From assembly GCA_023264315.1 (NCBI GenBank), contig JALQST010000034.1, forward strand, positions 1-14,249: a DNA stretch of 14,249 nucleotides, read 5' to 3'. The notes below the pieces were generated by a model. It did no database searches. It was not told the DNA's origin and was given only the letters and a program-made list of their open reading frames with translations. Position 1 is the stretch's first letter, and the number at the start of each line of letters is the position of its first letter. Source of the stretch: Nodosilinea sp. BSH.14. Lineage in GTDB: Bacteria; Cyanobacteriota; Cyanobacteriia; Phormidesmidales; Phormidesmidaceae. The translations under genes and the position numbers were made by a program. Below are positions 7,493-14,199 of the stretch, piece after piece.

Positions 7493-7550
7493 TTCAACGC
7501 TTCATATTAAACCTATCAAGCCTGATTTCCATAGGCTACTGAGAACTGTT

Positions 7551-8042
7551 ATGCGCAAAAATCCGGCTGCTGTCACCTTTGCTTTATTAAGCAACTACAG
7601 CTTTGAACTAGGCGGAAGCAATCTCGCTGATCTTATTCATTCCTGGCTAAACTTATATCCTGGAAAATGGGTCATTACCGCCACCGTAGAGGCTATTTAC
7701 CAGGGCCGATATAAGGTCAACTCCGTCTCTAGGATTCTACAATTCTGGAGTCTTAAGGGATATCCCGTTCACCATTTCGACTACGACTTTGCCGATGTGG
7801 TTTGCAAAAAACTGATTGAGCTCGACGTTAGCGAAACTACTCTTTCTACCTTTCAAGGAGCCATTACCATGGGTAATAAATCTGCTAGCACTGTTGATGT
7901 TTCTCCCGTTGCAGCATTATCCTCGGCCAACGCCATCGTTCCCCAAACAGTTACACCAATTAATCATCCCACGACATCAAACAACAGCGCCAATGCCAAG
8001 ATCGACCAATGCGAACGATTGGTTGTCCATCTATCAGCCTAG
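7551..8042 (+). CDS. Small cyanobacterial protein of unknown function, first gene of the accessory operon
   Basis: The 163-aa product has a conserved-looking domain at about 24-88: NLADLIHSWLNLYPGKW, then ATVEAIYQGRYKVNSVSRIL, FWSLKGYPVHHFDYDF and a Cys at 85. From memory this matches a family widespread in cyanobacteria with the pattern EALYQGRYK-x-x-SV-x-x-IL-x-x-W-x-x-(K/R)G and HF(N/D)-x-(E/D)F; it has no assigned role that I know. Residues 104-163 are Ser/Thr/Ala/Pro-rich and probably disordered. The upstream ribosome binding site is weak (GAGAA, 7541-7545). The next gene begins 94 bp downstream on the same strand. The long open frame overlapping it at 7816-8136 lacks coding character. 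Confidence 0.65.
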   Translation: MRKNPAAVTFALLSNYSFELGGSNLADLIHSWLNLYPGKWVITATVEAIYQGRYKVNSVSRILQFWSLKGYPVHHFDYDFADVVCKKLIELDVSETTLSTFQGAITMGNKSASTVDVSPVAALSSANAIVPQTVTPINHPTTSNNSANAKIDQCERLVVHLSA

Positions 8043-8136
8043 CTTTGTAAATGTTCCGCCCACGAGTGATCCGTTCCATTCATGTCATTATACCGCTGGT
8101 CTATTCTGCCCATTTTTCATCAGTGTGAGCATCGCC

Positions 8137-8625
8137 ATGACCTTCCAAGCCCCCGCCTTCAACCACTATACGCCTAGCTATTACACCGCTAATTCAGGCT
8201 TGCCCTGCTCGTCCGATAGTAGTCAAATCCTAGGATCCTCTCAGAACACTAAAACAACCCCAGAAAGTTACATTCAAACTTCAGAAGTTGTCATCCTAGA
8301 GCCAACATCCTTTTCCGAAGTGCCATCCGCCGTTCATATCCTACGCAACAACCAGGTGGTGGTGCTAAACCTAGCCAATATGGCTAAGGAAGAAGCTCAA
8401 CGATCCGTTGACTTCATCGCCGGTGGAGCTTATATGTATCAAGGTTCACTGGAAAAAATTGACATCAATATCTTTCTCTTCACCCCTCGGAATACCAACA
8501 TCAGAGTTGAGAACCATGCGGATCAGGGCATGGTTCCTTCTGCCCAGGAGGCCAAAGCCCAAGCTCCAAAAGCCCATTTTTCTAGTCCTGTTTCCCATTC
8601 CTTTCTAGTCCACCAAGCCTCTTAG
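8137..8625 (+). CDS. sepF: SepF-like (cell-division family) protein, divergent
   Basis: The 162-aa product has a SepF domain at about residues 50-124: EVVILEPTSFSEVPSAVHIL, then QVVVLNLANMAKEEAQRSVD, FIAGGAYMYQG and IFLFTPRNTNI. SepF in cyanobacteria and Gram-positive bacteria polymerises, binds FtsZ and tethers it to the membrane. This copy departs from the usual form: the N-terminal 45 residues lack the amphipathic membrane-binding helix and are Tyr/Ser/Thr-rich, and the usual ldG...riG stretch reads YQG...KID. It is also shorter than the roughly 190-210 aa I recall for the housekeeping protein, so it is probably a paralogue. ATG at 8137 is preceded by GTGAG at 8124-8128; the open frame runs further up but overlaps the previous gene without family sequence. 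It ends 5 bp before the NACHT gene, suggesting coupled expression. Confidence 0.75.
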   Translation: MTFQAPAFNHYTPSYYTANSGLPCSSDSSQILGSSQNTKTTPESYIQTSEVVILEPTSFSEVPSAVHILRNNQVVVLNLANMAKEEAQRSVDFIAGGAYMYQGSLEKIDINIFLFTPRNTNIRVENHADQGMVPSAQEAKAQAPKAHFSSPVSHSFLVHQAS

Positions 8626-8630
8626 GTCCC

Positions 8631-10793
8631 TTGTTATCGGTTCAAGCTGCTGCCATGATTACATCCGGTGCCATCCAGGGTATTTCACTGATCATCTTCA
8701 AGTCACTTTGGGAAACTAAAGATGAAGCTTATAAGCTCTTTAGTCAGCGGCTGAGCCACGCTATTTTCTATGCTTCAGAGCAGTATAAGGAAAACTTTAT
8801 CCTCAGGCATGGATTCATTCGACAGGAGGAGTTTCGACCTTCAGTCTCCCTAGAGGATATCTACGTTAAGCCCCACTTTATCGACCAATCAGGTCTATTA
8901 GGGCGTACGAAGAAAGCCATGCTTCCCCATGAGGAAATTGATTACTTAGCCAATCTCAATTTAGTCTGTGATGGCTTTGATCTGAGCGATCAACACCCCA
9001 ATTTAATCGTCAAGGGAGAACAGGGCATTGGTAAGACCACCTTCTTGAAAAAGATTGGTCTTGCGGCATTAAGCGGACAAAATTTTTCTAAGGCAGCTAA
9101 ACGCCATATTCCGGTCTTCATTCAAATTTCTCAACAACTCAAGAAGGATTTTGACCTCAAGACCATGATTGAGCAGGAGTTTAAAACCTGCGGATTTCCC
9201 GAGCATGAAGAATTCGTTGAGTCTGCTCTGAAAAAAGGTCGATTTCTTATTCTGATTGATGAGTTAGATGCGGCTCCCGTTGATCTCCAGGATAAACTAC
9301 TCCTGAAAATTAAAGACTTTGCCGATAGCTATGGACTAAATCGGTTTATTATCACCTGTCGAACCTTCAAAAAAACCCATGCTCTAAGTCGTTTTCATGA
9401 AGCCTTAATTCTGGGATTTGACGCTCAGAAGGCTCAACAGTATATCCAGAAATCTTTAGAAAGTGAATCCTCCAGTCTGGTCAACTCAGAAACCGTCTGG
9501 AATCACCTAACAGGCAATAGCAAAACCACTCAATACATTATTCACAATCCCTTTAGCCTTAGCATTGCACTGTCACTGTATCAACACCGTGAACATCGTA
9601 TTCTCGGCCAAACCTTTTTGTATGACAAAATTATTTCCAAATTGGTTGTCGCCGACTCATCTCCAGATCTTCTCAGTGACGGCGTTCAAAATCTTGATAA
9701 CTCCTCTGCCCTGAGATTAAAAGTCCTTTCCGAAATGGCTTACATTTGCCTGCAAAGTGGCAAACAAAAATTTCACAAGATGGAAGTTTATCGACTGTAT
9801 ACGGCCATTCTTGAAAAGTATTCTATTCCACAGAATTTACCCAGTATCGATCATTTCAAAGAAGAGAGACTATTCTACTTCATTACCGTTTCTGACAACA
9901 ATCTCTGCCAGTTTAAGAATCCAATGATTCAGAAGATTTTAGTCGCCCATTATCTCATGGAGAATTTAGAGACTCAGGATGAGGTCATTGAGCGATACTT
10001 TAATGATTCTAACTGGAAAGATGTCTTTGTCTTTTTGTCAGGGATTCAGGGATCTGACTATTTAATCGATGCTATCAAGCCGCAGCTTAGTCGATATTTC
10101 TGTACTCAACGATTATCATCATTTATCATTCTGATCGATAGACTCTCGGAAAAAGTGATCCTATCCCACGATAAAGCCGTTAATCGTTGTTATGTAGCTT
10201 TTATGATATTTGACATCATTTTTCTGTTTGGAAGTCGGCGTTACGATCAAAATTTACTGTCTAGAATCCTGAAAAAGATTCAGAAAATCATCGACCTTTT
10301 AGAGCCCGAGTCACATTTTTTCTTGCCGCCTCGATCCAATCCTGGATACCAACCCAAGCTGAACAATAAATACCTCATCGATCCGAAAATTCTACGGGGA
10401 TTATCCATGGAAAAAATTTTTGATTTAGCCTTAATGCTATCTAAAAAAGCTAGAGAATACGGCTTGATGGAGCCTCAGGAATTTAAGCTTTTTTTTTCAA
10501 CAGTAACGCGAATTAAAAAACAAGTGAAAACCAAATATATGTCATCCTATCATCGTAAAATCTGTGAAAGAAACCTGTACAGACTGTGGTTAAAGGTTTT
10601 GAAGATAGACGATCAAGATTTAGACTTTACGATTGATGAGCTTCAAGCCGTATTTCTCTACTATCAGAGTATTTGTCTGATTTCTTGCTGTATGAAGGAA
10701 TCCTTTTACATTTCAGGTCGTGTTTCCCAAGAGGTCAGTGAACTTATTTTTAATCCTCGACTCATGGCAGATTGCCGGTTTATCGAAACTTAG
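8631..10793 (+). CDS. NACHT-domain STAND NTPase, candidate anti-phage/conflict protein
   Basis: The 720-aa protein belongs to the NACHT group of STAND ATPases, which are signal-sensing switches; bacterial members often act in phage defence. An N-terminal helical region (about 1-80) ends VSLEDIYVKP, common before cyanobacterial NACHT domains. The P-loop is GEQGIGKTT at 129-137, Walker B is FLILIDELDA at 205-214, and the sensor-like strand is FIITCRT at 239-245. A winged-helix-like part has HNPFSLSIALSLY near 305-317, and the FKNPMIQKILVAHYLM segment at 428-443 matches the usual FxHxxFQEYxAAxYL motif. In Walker B the final Glu of the usual DGxDE is Ala, while Glu follows the first Asp. The C-terminal half is helical with no recognised repeats or nuclease domain. 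The start is uncertain: TTG at 8631 lies 5 bp after the SepF-like stop; ATG at 8655 would remove 8 residues. Confidence 0.8.
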   Translation: MLSVQAAAMITSGAIQGISLIIFKSLWETKDEAYKLFSQRLSHAIFYASEQYKENFILRHGFIRQEEFRPSVSLEDIYVKPHFIDQSGLLGRTKKAMLPHEEIDYLANLNLVCDGFDLSDQHPNLIVKGEQGIGKTTFLKKIGLAALSGQNFSKAAKRHIPVFIQISQQLKKDFDLKTMIEQEFKTCGFPEHEEFVESALKKGRFLILIDELDAAPVDLQDKLLLKIKDFADSYGLNRFIITCRTFKKTHALSRFHEALILGFDAQKAQQYIQKSLESESSSLVNSETVWNHLTGNSKTTQYIIHNPFSLSIALSLYQHREHRILGQTFLYDKIISKLVVADSSPDLLSDGVQNLDNSSALRLKVLSEMAYICLQSGKQKFHKMEVYRLYTAILEKYSIPQNLPSIDHFKEERLFYFITVSDNNLCQFKNPMIQKILVAHYLMENLETQDEVIERYFNDSNWKDVFVFLSGIQGSDYLIDAIKPQLSRYFCTQRLSSFIILIDRLSEKVILSHDKAVNRCYVAFMIFDIIFLFGSRRYDQNLLSRILKKIQKIIDLLEPESHFFLPPRSNPGYQPKLNNKYLIDPKILRGLSMEKIFDLALMLSKKAREYGLMEPQEFKLFFSTVTRIKKQVKTKYMSSYHRKICERNLYRLWLKVLKIDDQDLDFTIDELQAVFLYYQSICLISCCMKESFYISGRVSQEVSELIFNPRLMADCRFIET

Positions 10794-10848
10794 ATTGCCT
10801 TGCCTGTGACCGATTACTCCAGCTACCCATCCTCCAGGAGACTTTCCC

Positions 10849-11718
10849 ATGATTGAAGATGACTTGATTCAGTTGAGTTTTGAACAGCTTGAAGAAATTC
10901 AAAATCGCATTAACCAAGTTATTTCGGATAAGCGTTCTGCCCGACTGTCTGCCGCCATTAAGGACGTCCTCTATCTGCTCAACAACCACTATCCAGATGT
11001 GAGTTTGTGGGATTTCCTCACTGAACTAGCCAATCTCGATCACGACAGTGAACTAGCTGAAACTTCGATATCCATTGATCTAGGGACAAGCACGGAATTA
11101 GATCACCCGCTAGAAATGGCTCAGGACTGCGAAAAAAGCTGTCCTGAAACGGTCACTTCAGCGCCATCCTATGAGACCTTGCAGGCCCAGAACCTAGACC
11201 TAACACCCCCTAAATCACCAGAAGCTAGCCCGGAGGAAATTGAAGAAGTCACGGAGGTATCTCGTTACCCGTCTGTTCAAGATGAAGATCCTTTTCTTTT
11301 GCCAGATCCGGAGATTTTCTACGGTCGGCTCAAGGCCATTAGGAATGAGACCTTGCAGCATGAAGATGCTCGCCTGTTGTGGCTGACCAATGACGGTAGC
11401 CAAAAAACCTCTAAAGTATCTGGTAAAGCACTGGCAGAACTGCTGCAAGAGACGCTGAAAAAGCTAGAACGCCTCTGTGATTCTGAAGTAGAGATGGACA
11501 AGGAAATTCTAAACCGAGAAGTCTTGCGAATTAGTGAGTGGGGCGAGTTCCACCTGGGCGTTTCCCTACGGAGAGGAACGTTAACGGTGATCACGCCCTT
11601 CGCTGCTCGCGATATTTCAGGAAAGGGATATTCCTCAATGTTGACGATTGCTGATATGCAGCAAAAAATGCAAAAAGACGAAGTTCAGGTTCCCTTTTCA
11701 CAATATCAATATCGGTAA
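10849..11718 (+). CDS. Unrecognised protein, last gene of the NACHT operon
   Basis: The start is well supported: AGGAG at 10836-10840 lies 8 nt before the ATG. The 289-aa product has an N-terminal helical, coiled-coil-like segment (about 5-60: LSFEQLEEIQNRINQVI, LSAAIKDVLYLL, SLWDFLTELA). A long acidic Ser/Pro/Glu linker follows at about 65-150. The C-terminal domain (about 152-289) contains FYGRLKAIRNETL, a KALAELLQETLKKLERL helix, then strands GEFHLGVSLRRGTLTVITPF. I see no catalytic motif, signal peptide or membrane span. It follows the NACHT gene by 55 bp and is followed by a strong terminator, so it is probably expressed with the SepF-like and NACHT genes. It could be a partner, effector or unrelated cargo. 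Confidence 0.7.
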   Translation: MIEDDLIQLSFEQLEEIQNRINQVISDKRSARLSAAIKDVLYLLNNHYPDVSLWDFLTELANLDHDSELAETSISIDLGTSTELDHPLEMAQDCEKSCPETVTSAPSYETLQAQNLDLTPPKSPEASPEEIEEVTEVSRYPSVQDEDPFLLPDPEIFYGRLKAIRNETLQHEDARLLWLTNDGSQKTSKVSGKALAELLQETLKKLERLCDSEVEMDKEILNREVLRISEWGEFHLGVSLRRGTLTVITPFAARDISGKGYSSMLTIADMQQKMQKDEVQVPFSQYQYR

Positions 11719-11779
11719 CGTTTGTTATCCTCAACTGAGTTAATCAGCCACGGGTCGCAACCTATCATCAGGGTCTTCT

Positions 11780-11808
11780 CTTCCTTTCCTAGGATCTAGG
11801 AAAGGAAG
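11780..11808 (+). terminator. Strong hairpin terminator ending the accessory operon
   Basis: Two perfectly complementary 13-nt arms, CTTCCTTTCCTAG (11780-11792) and CTAGGAAAGGAAG (11796-11808), flank a 3-nt loop and are followed by TTTCAGTTT. It lies 61 bp after the stop at 11718, between two convergent genes. The preceding base run is TCTT on the plus strand, so it may also act weakly in the other direction. Confidence 0.75.
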
Positions 11809-11847
11809 TTTCAGTTTGTAGAACATCGGACTCTAGGAATTCTGTAG

Positions 11848-11885
11848 GTTGATGGAGTTGATTCATACCATCCAACACCATCAAC
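11848..11885. repeat. 13-bp inverted repeat in the convergent spacer
   Basis: GTTGATGGAGTTG (11848-11860) and CAACACCATCAAC (11873-11885) are reverse complements at 12 of 13 positions around a 12-nt loop. No T-run follows on either strand. It may help end minus-strand transcription or be a remnant of a mobile-element end. Confidence 0.5.
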
Positions 11886-12011
11886 GTCGAAAAATTAAGA
11901 TTCTATTTCTAGAACAGCTTTAACCATTCAGTCTTTCTTAATAAAAAATGATCCCTTTACCTACAGAAGAGAGCGTTTCAATTAAGGTTGCTTTTTTCAA
12001 TTGAATTAGAT

Positions 12012-12932
12012 TTATAGGGCATCCATATGTCGAGAGATAAGAAACTGTAGCGCCACTTGGTTATCCGCATCCTCCGAATGATACTTATCAGCCCAAGTTC
12101 GCATAAGTTGATCGAGTTCTTCAAAGGCAGCCTCTTTATTTTCAGGCAGCATACCCAGGGTTTCAATGCCTCGCATAACCGCAGGATCTTCATCAACCCA
12201 GGCATACATGCCCTCAAAATAACGGGTCAAGTCTTGAATCATGGTGTGGATCCGAGCTTGCCTATCCCGAGGAGAGTAATCGGTCTTTGCCAAAACGTAG
12301 GCCGAGAGCCCTGGGCTTAGCTTAATTTCCTTCACGCTACCAGACTCTAACAGCCGAAACTTGGCATGTTCTCCTAGGGCATCACTAAAGGCTGTCCGTT
12401 TTTCGACGGGCAATGAAGACTGAGACTGCTCATGGAGTTCTTCAATGAGGCAGTACAATTGCTCTTCTCGAATGGCGAGGCACTTAGGGATGTTAGGCGC
12501 AATACTGGCTTCCACAATGAAACGCTCGCCCGTCGTGAGATTAAAGAGTTTGAGCCGAGAATCATTGCCTTGCATCGGGAACTTTTCAGCCCAGATGTAG
12601 GAAAAACCGATCAAATAGGAGGGCTCAATGCTTCCTAGCAGGTGCAAAGGTTCACCGCTTTCAACTAGAGTTTCAAATTCACTGACAATTTCTTTGACTC
12701 GCCGGGGTTCAACGTGGTGAAGGAACCCCGTTCTTCTCAGGTTTTTACCTTCTTCTAAGTAAGTTAAATAAACGGTAAATTTGGCCGCCGTAGAAACAGC
12801 ATCAATAACACGGCCATAGCGATGACCCAGGTTTTTGATGAGATTGACCACTAACAGAATCAGCAAAAGATCAATATCGCTGACCTTCATCGCCTTCGCG
12901 AGTTGCTGATGGTTAACCTTAATGCCTACCAT
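12012..12932 (-). CDS. hetR: HetR-family regulator, divergent paralogue
   Basis: HetR is the DNA-binding master regulator of heterocyst formation and also occurs in non-heterocystous filamentous cyanobacteria. This 306-aa protein aligns by eye with Anabaena HetR (299 aa, recalled) without a gap up to the conserved RTWADKYH. Matching blocks include GHRYG, STAAK, YLTYLEEGKNLRRTGFLHH, VEPRRVKEIV, LLGSIEPSYLIGF, LHEQSQSSLP, FSDALGEH and ESGSVKEI. Residue 52 is Phe where HetR has Cys48; Glu replaces Ser152; Ser179 and Arg223 are kept. In the hood, HetR's EELD (253-256) reads ETLG, so Glu254 and Asp256, which belong to the PatS-binding acidic patch, are lost. ATG at 12932 places the N-terminus 4 residues before that of HetR; TTG at 12950 is an alternative. 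It is convergent to the NACHT operon and has its own promoter. Family certain; function unknown. Confidence 0.88.
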   Translation of the reverse strand: MVGIKVNHQQLAKAMKVSDIDLLLILLVVNLIKNLGHRYGRVIDAVSTAAKFTVYLTYLEEGKNLRRTGFLHHVEPRRVKEIVSEFETLVESGEPLHLLGSIEPSYLIGFSYIWAEKFPMQGNDSRLKLFNLTTGERFIVEASIAPNIPKCLAIREEQLYCLIEELHEQSQSSLPVEKRTAFSDALGEHAKFRLLESGSVKEIKLSPGLSAYVLAKTDYSPRDRQARIHTMIQDLTRYFEGMYAWVDEDPAVMRGIETLGMLPENKEAAFEELDQLMRTWADKYHSEDADNQVALQFLISRHMDAL

Positions 12933-13009
12933 ATGCTCAAGACACCCCAAAACCAGTAGATGCAGATGAATCCCTAAATAGACAAGATTTTACCCTAGAA
13001 ACTTTTCTA

Positions 13010-13038
13010 TTTATATAAGTTGATGGGATCGCTATCAA
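13010..13038 (-). promoter_or_regulatory. Sigma70-type promoter for the HetR-like gene
   Basis: On the minus strand TTGATA (13038-13033) and TATAAA (13015-13010) are separated by exactly 17 bp, giving a leader of about 70 nt to the ATG at 12932. A small inverted repeat, TTGAT (13020-13024) and ATCAA (13034-13038), overlaps the -35 and could be an operator half pair. Confidence 0.6.
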
Positions 13039-13563
13039 TGGATTTAAAAGGCGCTGGTGAAACATCCATTCACTTTTGAAATCGATCTGGCAAGAAATCA
13101 CCTTAACCCGCTGGACTGGAAACAACCCCCAAAGATCAGCAGATTTGGTAGATATATTATACCCCTTAATAGTCTTTTTATCATTTCTTTCTCGGGAATC
13201 CTAGGAATTGGGTAGATTCTCCTGAAAACCTAGCCCGTAGTTCGACAGGATATCATCGTCAGTGAATTGGTGGGATCGGGTATACACGGCATCACATCCA
13301 GAATACACTAGGCTCTTCCGGGCTCAGGGTGATAAGTTGAGCGAACATCTATGCAAAGCAAGGCTTTCAGCGAACCCAAGAGGCACTATTCGTATCGTAA
13401 AATACGGTTTAAACCATAGATCCGGAAGAACCGAACACGATGGGGAAACTCAAAATCTATCTAGTCTGCTTGAGCTTGGCCCGGCGATAAAGCCAAGGAT
13501 CCATCAGGTTTACGGCCTCTAGAGCCCGATTAGCTAAATAGTCTGATTAGTCCTCAAGGTCTT
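13039..13563. other. Gene-poor stretch upstream of the HetR-like gene
   Basis: No gene is supported. Open frames are short and lack recognisable sequence, including an 86-codon plus-strand frame at 13262-13522. The minus strand at 13546-13461 reads a 28-codon protein-like fragment containing ANRALEAVNLMDPWLYRRAK that is closed by stops at both ends, possibly a gene remnant. A palindrome GGTTTAAACC lies near 13408. Confidence 0.4.
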
Positions 13564-13740
13564 TTAGGTCTGTTTCGGCTCAAGACTTTTATGCCTCCGA
13601 ATGTGAGTGATTTCAAGTATCGTTTTTAATAGCCGAGATGCTATTACGGGTTCACTTCCAAGACTAACGGCAAGAATGTGCCCTAACGACTTATTCATAG
13701 AAAGATCCACAGCCTCATCTTTAATGGCATCAATCATCAT
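13564..13740 (-). CDS. Possible 58-aa ORF or gene remnant
   Basis: An ATG-TAA frame of 58 codons begins MMIDAIKDEAVDLSMNKSLG, continues HILAVSLGSEPVIASRLLKT and ends SLEPKQT. Its helical, charged, hydrophobic pattern looks protein-like and not random, but it has no clear ribosome binding site and I do not recognise it. It sits between the reverse transcriptase fragment and the eroded spacer on the same strand and may be the end of a lost gene. Confidence 0.3.
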   Translation of the reverse strand: MMIDAIKDEAVDLSMNKSLGHILAVSLGSEPVIASRLLKTILEITHIRRHKSLEPKQT

Positions 13741-13782
13741 CTAGAGGCTAGGGCACCTCGATTAATTGCCATTTGGCGACCT

Positions 13783-14199
13783 TCAAGAGGCTAGAACCCT
13801 TGAGATCGCGTTGCCACTCCCAGAAGAATCTGTATTTTTCGAGGTACCCTCAATAAGATTGCCAATTAGATTTTTATCATTTCTGTTATTCTTGGCAACT
13901 TCTCTTGTGTGCAAAGCCCATGCTATTGAATGGGTGTATATAGAACCATAACAGTCAGAAATATCAGTATGTATCACATATTGATATTTAAGAGATAACT
14001 CAATTGATCCTTGCTCTACAGAATGCCACCAGTTACTTACAGTAGTTGCTCTGTCTGACGACAGTTCATCATCACTCTCGACAGGAAGACTGAGACATCT
14101 AATTTTTGAATTACTCCTAAATTCTTCCATTCTACTTACGATTACCTGCCAGTTTTCTTCGTTGGAAATTTTATGAACAAGGGATAAGCTGTTAGTCAT
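13783..14199 (-). pseudogene. Fragment of a defence-type reverse transcriptase (UG/DRT-like)
   Basis: The 138-aa frame carries an internal piece of an RNA-directed DNA polymerase: SLVHKISNEENWQVI, KIRCLSLPVES, NWWHSVEQGSIEL, then palm motif A in YVIHTDISDCYGSIYTHS, followed by IAWALH, AKNNR and LIGN. From memory this matches a family of stand-alone RTs of the unknown-group/defence (DRT) type in which about 95 residues precede SLVHKI and a GQTNGIPQG motif and a YADD or similar active site follow. Here similarity stops after GNLIE near 13858, where an unrelated tail leads to TGA, and a TAG stands directly before the ATG at 14199. Both ends are thus missing, including the second catalytic aspartates, so it should be inactive. 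It marks past residence of a defence RT next to the NACHT operon. Confidence 0.7.

Noticed and set aside
7816..8136. Upstream extension of the SepF-like frame, overlapping the preceding gene
   Set aside because: The extra about 107 residues overlap the gene at 7551-8042 out of frame and show no SepF-like or other family sequence; ATG at 8137 gives the expected layout.
13262..13522. 86-codon plus-strand frame
   Set aside because: No ribosome binding site, no recognisable sequence, and it lies in an eroded non-coding stretch.
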